A DNA stretch of 64,000 nucleotides, taken from the NCBI GenBank assembly GCA_023974075.1, contig CM043808.1, positions 23,672,078 to 23,736,077 on the forward strand, read 5' to 3'. Under the pieces are notes generated by a model, which was given only the letters and a program-made list of their open reading frames with translations, searched no databases and was not told the DNA's origin. The DNA is from Chaenocephalus aceratus (Eukaryota > Chordata > Actinopteri > Perciformes > Channichthyidae). Each line of letters opens with the position of its first letter. The first letter of the stretch is position 1. Positions 1-64,000 of the stretch are shown piece by piece. The position numbers and the translations under genes were made by a program.

Positions 1-144
1 TTCTTATTAAAGTACAGACATCAGCAGAGGGAGCAGACTGAGGTGAGGAGGGACAGGGATGAAGAGTTTAGTGGATGGATGCTCTTAATGAGGATTGTAA
101 TTAGACCATTTCTGTATTTACTGACGATTCTTCTCTGCCTGCAG

Positions 145-1661
<1,517 letters not shown>

Positions 1662-1682
1662 TCCAAACTCAAATTGGACTAA

Positions 1683-1688
1683 AATAAA
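1683..1688 (+). promoter_or_regulatory. drc1 polyadenylation signal
   Basis: A consensus AATAAA lies 22 bases after the drc1 stop, followed by a T/G-rich stretch (tcacgttgtgtttgc) that would suit a downstream element. Confidence 0.75.
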
Positions 1689-1719
1689 GCCTCTATTAAA
1701 TCACGTTGTGTTTGCAGTT

Positions 1720-1725
1720 TTTATT
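1720..1725 (-). promoter_or_regulatory. polyadenylation signal for otof last exon C
   Basis: AATAAA on the - strand (tttatt on +) lies about 105 bases downstream of the stop of exon 45c. Cleavage would fall near 1700, so this 3' end would meet or slightly overlap the drc1 3' end. Confidence 0.6.
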
Positions 1726-1829
1726 TCTTATGCTCTGCTAGATAAAAAAACAAGTAACTGCTACATAGGCAGTCACACAGAAGTCCATGTGGGACACAAG
1801 GAGTAAACAGAAAGGTACATTACAGCCGT

Positions 1830-55060
<53,231 letters not shown>

Positions 55061-55185
55061 CTGGGGGAAAATACAGAATATCATGGTTTAGAAGATAGTA
55101 GAACTGCAGCTAAATATATTGTTTGTTATCGATTGTTCTATTGATTATTGTGTTATTAAAACAGTGTTTAGTATATAAAATGACC

Positions 55186-56572
55186 AATAGAGTGATAAAG
55201 CAGCACAAAGCAGCATCCCTCTCCTCTGTCATCATCCTTCTGGACCTGTCTGCTGCATTCAACACAGTGAACCATCAGATCCTCCGTTGCACTCTCCAAA
55301 AACTTGGGAGTTTCAAGCACTGCACTTTCCCTCCTCACCTCATACCTCAAAGACCGTACCTACAGGGTAACTTGGAGAGGGTCCGAGTCCGACCCTTGTC
55401 AATTAACTACAGGGGTCCCGCAGGGCTCTGTTCTTGGTCCCCTCCTCTTCTCCTTGTACACAAACTCGCTCGGATCAGTCATTAGCCCGCATGGTTTTTC
55501 ATACCACTGCTACGCTGATGACACCCAACTAATTCTGTCCTTTCCCCGCTCAGAGACCCAGGTCGTCGCACACATCTCTCCTTTTCTAGCTGACATCTCT
55601 CAGTGGATGTGTGCTCATCACCTCAAGCTCGAACCTTGACAAGACTGAACTGATTTTGCTTCCGGGAAAAGATTGTCCCACTCTTGACCTAACAATCAAC
55701 ATCGGCACCTCTGTTGTTTCCCCGACTCAGACTGCAAGGAATCTGGGTGTGACCCTAGATAACAAACTGTCCTTCACTGCAAACATCGCTGCTACAACCC
55801 GCTGCTGCAGATACACTCTTTACAACATCAGGAAGATACGTCCCCAGCTGACCCAGAAAACAACGCAGGTTCTGGTCCAGGCTCTCGTCATCTCACGCCT
55901 AGACTACTGCAACTCCCTCCTGGCTGGTCTACCTGCATGTGCCATCCGACCTCTGCAGCTCATCCAGAATGCAGCGGCTCGTCTGGTCTTCAACCTTCCA
56001 AAATGTTCCCACACCACGCCGCTCCCTTCACTGGCTTCCAGTAACTGCTAGAATCTACTTCAAAACAATGGTACTTGCATACCATGCTGCGAATGGATCT
56101 GGCCCTTCCTACATCCAGGACATGGTTAAACTGTACACCCCAGCGCGTGCACTTCGCTCTGCATCAGCCAAACGGCTCGCTGCACCCTAGCTGCGAGGGG
56201 GACCCAAGTTCCCATCAGCAAAAACACGTCAGTTTGCTATCCTGGCTCCAAAATGGTGGAATGAGCTCCCCATTGACATCAGGACAGCAGATAGCTTGCA
56301 CATCTTACGGCGCAGACTGAAAACGCATCTCTTTCGACTCCACTTCGAGAGATAGAATTACTAACAAAGAACTGCTAACAGTGCACTTATATACTAATAA
56401 AGGACTGGCTTATCTAAAGCCAGTTGAGTAGCACTTGAAATGTTTGGCTCTATGAAACCTGATGTACTTATGATTCTGTTTTCTTCAAGGTTGTATCTTC
56501 CTGGTCGAATGTACTTACTGTAAGTCGCTTTGGATAAAAGCGTCAGCTAAATGTAATGTAATGTAATAATGC
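55186..56572 (+). mobile_element. L2-like LINE, 5'-truncated, frameshifted reverse transcriptase
   Basis: The reverse transcriptase is split over several frames. Motifs seen are ILLDLSAAFNTVNHQIL, TTGVPQGSVLGPLLFSLYT and the catalytic YADDTQLIL. Further on come RLDYCNSLLAGLPA, IQNAAARLVFNLP and WWNELPIDIRTADS. Frame changes near 55300, 55620 and 55940 mark it as dead. The 3' end TAAGTCGCTTTGGATAAAAG then ATGTAATG repeats is the fish L2-type tail. It lies antisense to otof, 125 bases upstream of the exon 1 acceptor. The endonuclease part is missing. Confidence 0.88.
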
Positions 56573-58592
56573 GTATTTCCAATGTGACGTCAAACTGAAA
56601 AAGGCACAACATCAACCCTTAATTCTGTCCGAGGGGGCAACAGTGTCAGAATGTGTCCAAAATCAATCCCTATTCACTATCACTATATTTCACTTTTAGT
56701 CTACCATTTTATCCCAATGTGAAAATGTCAGCACTACTTCCTGTTAACAAGCCTAGAGTGCATGCTCCATGTTTTACAGATGACAGTTACTGTATAGTAC
56801 TAATTTACAATGATGACACGACATTTTAATGATTAGTAGTGGCCTATAATGTTGTTTTACTGCTCATTAATTATCTGCTCAAGTGTCTTGTTATAGGGAG
56901 AAGTGAGTAAGTGAACAAGGGAGTAGTTTGGATACACAGCTATACAGATAACTCCTTCAGAAGATACACACAGAAGGACTCATGTCAGCATGCAGATGTT
57001 CCTCTGAGGATCCCTTGAGTTGAAAATCATCGCTAGCAGCTAGATGTAGATGTTTGTTCTGGGTGTAAAAGTACATAAAAATGTTTTATTTATCACAATA
57101 TACATCCCCAGGTTCTACAGCACCAACCAAGAATACTGATTACCTTTTTTTCGCTATAAGGTAAAACATGAAAAATAGCAGCCAAGCAAAATGTATGATA
57201 ATTAATGTCTTTGATATCCTTGAGGAAAATCCCACTTTGTAAGAGGTGCAAAATCAGCTTTGAAGGATAACCTTCCTTTGGCAAGTTTGCTTTAATTAGC
57301 TCTGAAATTACAGTTTTAGGAGATTTCCCATTGCAGTATCCAAGTATCTAAGAGGGGAAAAGAGAAAGCAACCACATCTTAGTTTTAAATCCTTTCCAAC
57401 ACATCAGTGAGGTCTTCACTAATTGGTTTTGTCAGGCTTATCAGACACTCACGATGGTACATTCATTGTTTTTTCACACCAGTGAGCACACAGTGCATCT
57501 CCCTTCGAGGGTCCTGTCACATAAATTGGATGAACCCAGAGTCCGTTTATCTCAGAGTTATCTTGTCAGCAGGACAGTGAAAAACTGATTATGGTCTTGT
57601 AAAAATGTACTTTATAAAAGGGTGAAACACACAAACGTCAGATGTCACAGGTTTTTCATATTAGTATTAATAGCAAAACCGTTCCAGAAAATATAACTCA
57701 GTTCTCCTGGGTGGAGCAAATAAATGGCAAAAAATAAACAAAGACCAAAACAATTAATAAGGAAGTTAAAAAGGAGGTTGACTTAAAGCTTAAACATTCA
57801 GTAAATCACCTTGGAGCCTCTATCTCTGCACTTTATTATCTTGGGAAAGAGGCTATATGAGTGCAGGTGGCTGGACAGGTGATTTAAAAACCCATCCCAC
57901 CCCAGCTGGGTGTTGGGGTTCTCATTCAGGATAACACTGCGGGCTGTGAGACAAGCGATTCATTCAGGGAGTCCCATTACTGAATTCCTGGGGTTCCACC
58001 TGGTACTATAGACCTGCTTTCAAGGATCTGTGGAGGTGTGTGCTTGTGAGGTGTGTACCACATTAAAGCATCACTTCACCTGAACCCTCTGCACTGAGGC
58101 CCGGCAGTCTGTATTAGCCTTCCCTCCCAGGCTTCAGTCAAGCATAACCAAAACTGCTGCCCTCCTTTTAACGGCCTTTCCTCCGGCATCTTTTCACAGC
58201 CCCAGAAGGATGGCGCTGGCTAAGGTTGTGGCTAACAAGACTCGTGCCACACATCTCATTTTATGACTATATCTCCTCTAGTGGTTTGGAAAGCTGAGAG
58301 AAGAGGGAAAGAGGAAGAGGCAACAGCATGGTGTTTAATGTAACCAGGAGACAGCACACAACGCTAAAGGAAGGAATGACGCCTAAGCAGGGCTGCCCAC
58401 ACCAAAGGCAAAACATACTGTATGCTAGCTAGCAGCACTGCAAATTCGATTATGTTTTCTCTTTCCCATAGCAGGGACTCTGGGAAGCCACATTCACTTC
58501 CCCGGAGACAAAACCATGTTTTATCTTTGACTGCACGTACAATAGAAATAATTGTATGAGTTGTTGGTGCAGGTACACATTACCCCCTTTTC

Positions 58593-58850
<258 letters not shown>

Positions 58851-61338
58851 TAAGCTTCTACTCAGAGCCATGTCAACCTTAGCGCTTTACTTGTCTTCAT
58901 TCTCTGCTGTCCAAGGCTACTTATCTCCCGAGTAGCACACATGCAGGAATACACAACATGAAGGAGAAGGCTGTGAATGTTTCCACAGGCACCATGACAG
59001 AACAAAGTGCTTACATTGGTTTAAGTACCCAGCGATTGCAGAGAATCCATTAAGGTGAGTAGGAGGAACGGTTTAGTGTGCTTCAGCTGTACCACAGTTT
59101 TAAACAATCAAATGGTATTTGGCCACAGCGTTACAACTCAAAACACAATACTCTTGCAATATTGACTCCTGCTTTTTCAAAAAGGTGCGATTTTTTCTCA
59201 GAAGAAAGCAATCTCCACCTGCGTGCCTTTGGTGTATGTTGTTGCCTCTTTCTTTCCCTTTACAATATTTAGCTGTTGTAATAAAGGCAAAAAAGCTATT
59301 TCAGATAATGCTATGCAACATCAGGGTGCAACATAGTTAAAACATTTCAAGTTAGAAGTTATCCAATTATTCTTACTTTCTAAAAATAGAGGTATCTAAA
59401 AGCTTAACTCATGTTATTCTGAAGAAAGACATTTTTTTTCAGAATCCCTACTTCCCATGTAAAAACCCACACTCATCCCACATGTCCTTTACTCAGCTCT
59501 GTTCATTTAATAATTTACGAGGTAAAACGATGAATAAAAAAAAGGGATTTAGTCAAATGTCTATCTATTTGATCTTCATCTTTAACATTGCACTGTTATA
59601 GTAGACCACTGAATGGATGCCTTGCTTGATGAACCACACGGGATGACATTTATGGACAGCCATTGCGTTTGATTCAGCATCACCATGGTTACACCAATAC
59701 AACTTTAATGAGATAGCAATATTGCCAGTCAGCTGATAATTATGAATGACAAATACATTCCTAAATAGGCAATAAGGCCGACCTATACAGATCCCAGAGA
59801 TGGTATGACAGAAATGAAGTATTTTAAAGATACAAATTGGGAAAGGGAAAATTCTAATAAATGTGTCTAAACCGACTAGAAAAAACACATCAAGATCATT
59901 CATCTTCTCTTCTCAAACATAATTGTCCCAATTGTACAGCACGTCCTAAAATACACTTTTAAGGAGCAAAAAGGAAACAGTCTTTTCTCTTAAACCCCCC
60001 TGCAACAGCAAAAGTAATTATATAAAGATATACTTTAATCAGTGATACTTTATAAAAAAAATATTTAAAGGGTCATTTTAACAATGTGTTGCACTTAAAT
60101 ACAGGAATTGATCCAGCACAGGCCAAGATGTTCTGACTAGTCCCTGGTACAGGCTGAACTTCAACAACCTTGGATCCTTGTATAGTTTAAATTGGTAGTT
60201 TCCAAACCCAAGCCAAGATGTCACTTAGGCTATTTAATCAAACTTGACAAACCTCCTCCACAGGAATCAACTAAATGATTCTAATTGCTATCAAATAGAA
60301 TTTGACCTTTAATTATCCAATTAGGTCCAATGAAATAAAGCCTCACCAAAGCACCCACAAAGCGTATATTACGTATTGCGGCAGTCTCTTCTCAGGATTG
60401 TGTGGGTGTGAGCGAGCTGAGGTTGACGGACATGCCTCTGACTCTCCTGTTAGCGGATTATTACCTCTGCTGGCTCTGTGAGAGAGAAACTTGCTGCCCA
60501 TTCATTTCAATGTCAAGCAGGGCCGCACAAATCTGCCTCTGGTCATGAATTGACCTGCCTCCTTTGCTCTGCTTGAGGTTTCAAATGGATTGAGCTTTGA
60601 CACAAGAAAATGCGAGGCTGCAGCGTCCAGCCAGTTTGAGAGGTTTAAGGGATTGACCTTACATTCTCGAAATATTGATTGTTCATATTCTTGTTTCATA
60701 ACTGAATGGCAAAATAATACAGCTGTGGAGAACGAAAGATTATGTGTTTCTGCAAAAAGTGCAAGAAAGTTTAAATGTGTTTTGCTTTGTTTAACTGCTA
60801 TTCATGTAAGCTCCCAGAGTTCACATTTACAACCCTTACCGGAGTGGTTGTTACTCTGACTGAAGCTTTGTCACTGGCAAAATGGAAACAAAAAGCTTCA
60901 CGAAACCTCAATTCAAGCTGCGGTTTAATCGGACCCACCATTGAGGGGGTGCAGGGCTGAAAAAATAACAAAAAAATACAAACAAAAGTTACACTGTGTT
61001 GTGTTTTGTACAGATTGAAGCTCTGCACAGATCAGACTTGAAGCTGTCATAGCCATTTCCTTAAACAATGACGTAAATCTGCTGCAATGCGTCTACTCTA
61101 ACACTCTGTCAGACTCGCTTTATCAAAAATGTATCGCTGACTATGTGGATAAAGAAATGTGAAAAAGGGAACTGAAAAAACGAACTCTGCTGCATTACTG
61201 GTCTTATTTTACATTCTCTATTTATTGAGCCTGTCTCAAGAACACAGACTACTATTTCCAGCTCCCCCCTCTAACCCTTTGGACTGTACTGTATGATACA
61301 CAGCTTAATTGGCTCATTAAAAGTGACAGGTAAGATCT

Positions 61339-62160
61339 TAGACCCCATTTACACGTGAACGTTTGCGTTTACGCACTGTATGCGTTTTCAAAAAAGTCTT
61401 CCGTTCACACGCATTCGATTCATTTAACGTGTCTGTTCACACGAGACCGCTGGAAACGCTGGAAACGCTGTAGTACATATGCCAGGCCTGTAAGTGGCGC
61501 TGCTGCCGCCACAAAATACACCAACGAAGCAGCAGCTAAAGAAGACCCCGGAGCATGGTTGCCATGGTTTTCCCTTCTGTTTATTCTCCGCGGTGGAAGG
61601 CGTGTGCTCCTGCTGTGTAAATCTCTCCGGTAGTCCACCAGCAGATGAAAAACACCCACCTCTCCGCCTCTTCCAAGGGACGAGGGAACCGTGCGGCAGA
61701 GTTTCAGTTAACATTTTTGTTCGCCGGTCAACATGTCAGTTATAGTTTAAATCTTCCGGACAAAATTATAAAAGTGCCGAGGTCAGAGGTCTTCTTTGTT
61801 ATTTATTGAGCTTTAAAACAAATTGATAACGACTCTATATAATAATATAAGAACAGTAAACGGAGCCTCTCTTTTCCTCCCCCTCTTCTGACAGCCTAGC
61901 AGCTGATCTCTGAGCAGGAGACGTGGGGAGAGGGAGGCGGGGCTATTTCATCGTTATCAGAAAATGATCGTAGAGGCGTACAGACGGATCCGTTTGACCG
62001 GCCAGAGCGATTAGTTTGCAAATCTATCCACCTTGGGACCCGTTATCGTTTGCGGGGTCCATTGCTATCGTTTTGTTACGGCCTCGTGTAACGAAAGGAC
62101 TAAACAAGAGAAACTATGCGGATACAACCCGTTTCGTCCTCGTGTAAACGGTATAGGGAC
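61339..62160. mobile_element. candidate non-autonomous DNA transposon
   Basis: GACCCCATTTACACGTGAACG at the left and, read inversely, GTCCCTATACCGTTTACACG at the right look like diverged terminal inverted repeats. The CG-rich interior contrasts with the AT-rich flanks. The class is not assigned and the boundaries are estimated. Confidence 0.35.
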
Positions 62161-62769
62161 CGGAAGCCTTGAGGCCAAAGTGACCAATAAGAAGCGCTCA
62201 ATGCTCAACTGAAGAGCAGCCTGCTGTGATCCCACGCCAGAGCATTGAAGGGACTGTCCTCAGTTTCCCCCGCTCACCATCCTCTCATATCTCATGACTG
62301 TTGCCATGGACACAGAGTATGCAAACACATAAATGATTAACGATGAAAAATATATTCTGTAATGAATGTGAGAAATGTGTAGTATTTACAGAAAGAGCGA
62401 TTTCTTTGTAGTCTTTTGTGTTGAGTCCACAGGCTTGTTGTGATCGCATGGTGCTGCAGTTCGCTGCACTTGGATTCTGCAGCCTTAGATTTATTCTTAA
62501 AGGATAAAGGAGATGAGGTAGACTGCTTGAACTAGCAGTATGAGCCACACTCTCATTAAAGCTGGCTTTACCAGCCGGCTCATTATCATGCAGTATATAA
62601 TAGGGTGGGAACATTCTCTGGATGTAATCATATCACCAGACATATTCATTCAACTTGACCCTGGGTGCAATTGTTTAAAATTGCTGCCTCAAAATAGGTC
62701 ATTTATAGGGGGAAAAATCATATTCTGTTACACAATTACTGAGCGCATACATATTAAGTCCAGGAGACA

Positions 62770-62890
62770 TGAGTGGTGGAAAGTAACAAAGTACATGTAC
62801 TTAAGTCAAATGTGGAGGTCCATGCCCTTCACCAGGGATCATTCTCCCTTTATACTTCTACTCCACAACATTTCAAAGTTTAACAATGTT
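62770..62890 (+). repeat. fragment of a dispersed fish repeat
   Basis: GTGGTGGAAAGTAACAAAGT then ATACTTCTACTCCACAACAT matches a familiar interspersed pattern in teleost genomes. Fragmentary, class not assigned. Confidence 0.5.
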
Positions 62891-64000
62891 TATAATGTAA
62901 AAATATACTTGATAAAGTAAAAAATAGGTTCATTTTTATAGAATAAACTACCCTAAAGTTCTGTACTTACAGTCGTTAAAATGAACTCAATGTACTCCCC
63001 CGGCTTATGGTAATGCTGCTCATTCTGGATTATTTTTTTTTTTGTACATAATTCATTTTTCTAGTGAGCCACAAGAGAATAAGTTACTCTTAAAACATAC
63101 CTTCCTATAAGTGCCCATAGTTTATCCACCTCTGAAGGTCCTTGCAGCTGATGATTTAATGACCACAACAAGTAAGAAGAAGCAGAGCAGCAAATTGCAT
63201 CTGAACACAAACTAGAACATTGTGGGTACTAAAAATAGTTTATAAACTTGACTAGTTTTTAGGATTCAGGGCTGCTCCGGGGAATGCTTTCCCATCTCTG
63301 AGAGTACTGAATAAAATATGATCTCAGCAGAATATTTTCAGTGGCTGCGTACAGCTGGAGATAAACTGAACACTGAAATTTGAACAAATAAATGTAGCAC
63401 AGGAGAAAGTAGAGCTGGGATACTTACTGTATGAAAACTAATTTAAGGACTTTTGTGGATTTAGACAAAATCAACACATGTTCACTGATGTGTGTCTGAC
63501 TGTGGATAAAACAGCATCTCTGATAAGCTGGTTCTGCTGAGAAACTCGATCTTCTACAATTCACTGACTGCATGCCCACCCTATCCTACCCACCACCCCC
63601 ACCCCCACCACGTCTCAATTTACTTTTTCCAATTGGACTGTCCATCCCTGTTTTCCTTTCCATCCACAATCTGTTTCTCGGGTGTCCATTTATCTTCATG
63701 CATCCCGGTCTCATTTACATTGTGTGTCAAATAAAATGCCACGAGTGCAGACATGTTGACATGAATCCAGTCAGCATCTTTCAATCTCCCAGCATGTACA
63801 TTCATCATCATGTAGCAGCTGCAAGCCCTGGTTGTTGAGGCAGTGTTATGTTGTTGATTTTCACTGCTTTGATACTATGTAAGATAAATGAGTCGGTGAT
63901 GCCTAATAATGTTGGGAAATGTGTACACCAAACTTCTATTATATAAAGTTGAATCCATTAAACAAATCCATTAAGCCAAAGTATACATATCTTAATTTGG

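Overview
The window is vertebrate nuclear DNA, most likely from a teleost fish. It has split genes with GT-AG introns, very long (CA/GT)n microsatellites, tRNA-derived SINEs ending in the fish L2-type tail, truncated non-LTR retrotransposons and MITEs. No bacterial-style operon, CRISPR array or rRNA is visible. Most long reading frames are shadows of CA repeats or noise.

Layout. Positions 145-1661 on the + strand hold the last four coding exons of drc1 (dynein regulatory complex subunit 1). From 1830 to 55060 the - strand carries almost all of an otoferlin gene (otof; the teleost paralogue a or b cannot be assigned). I traced 45 in-window exon positions by matching splice sites, intron phase and protein similarity. 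Every junction keeps frame. The chain encodes about 1951 residues without one optional 72-nt exon. The opening ~46 residues of otoferlin (first exons, start of C2A) were not found and probably lie beyond 64000. drc1 and otof are tail to tail, an arrangement also known next to human OTOF.

Protein order: rest of C2A (54972-45203), linker, C2B plus FerI (33687-30165), C2C (29801-26713), acidic linker and FerA/FerB region (24794-22096), C2D (21712-20009), the central C2-like segment (18866-18177), a charged linker with a 30-nt microexon and poly-Lys tract (17109-14032), C2E (13940-12626), C2F (11937-7994) and a C-terminal membrane anchor.

The most unusual content is at the 3' end of otof. Two tandem 99-nt C2F exons (10919-11017 and 10628-10726) have the same length and phase and encode about 73% identical peptides. 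Three tandem alternative last exons, all entered in the same phase, encode different tail anchors (6689-6869, 4247-4427, 1830-2016). The first two correspond to the known pair of alternative otoferlin C-termini. The third is divergent and I do not know it from other otoferlins. A candidate 72-nt cassette exon (19137-19208) and several dinucleotide repeats abutting splice sites suggest further isoform diversity.

The introns hold the repeats: an antisense L2-like LINE (55186-56572) with a second fragment (28364-28570), two other LINE fragments, several SINEs, two TTAA-flanked MITEs and some less certain DNA transposons. The 5' introns (35252-54971 and beyond 55061) are long, while the rest of the gene is compact.
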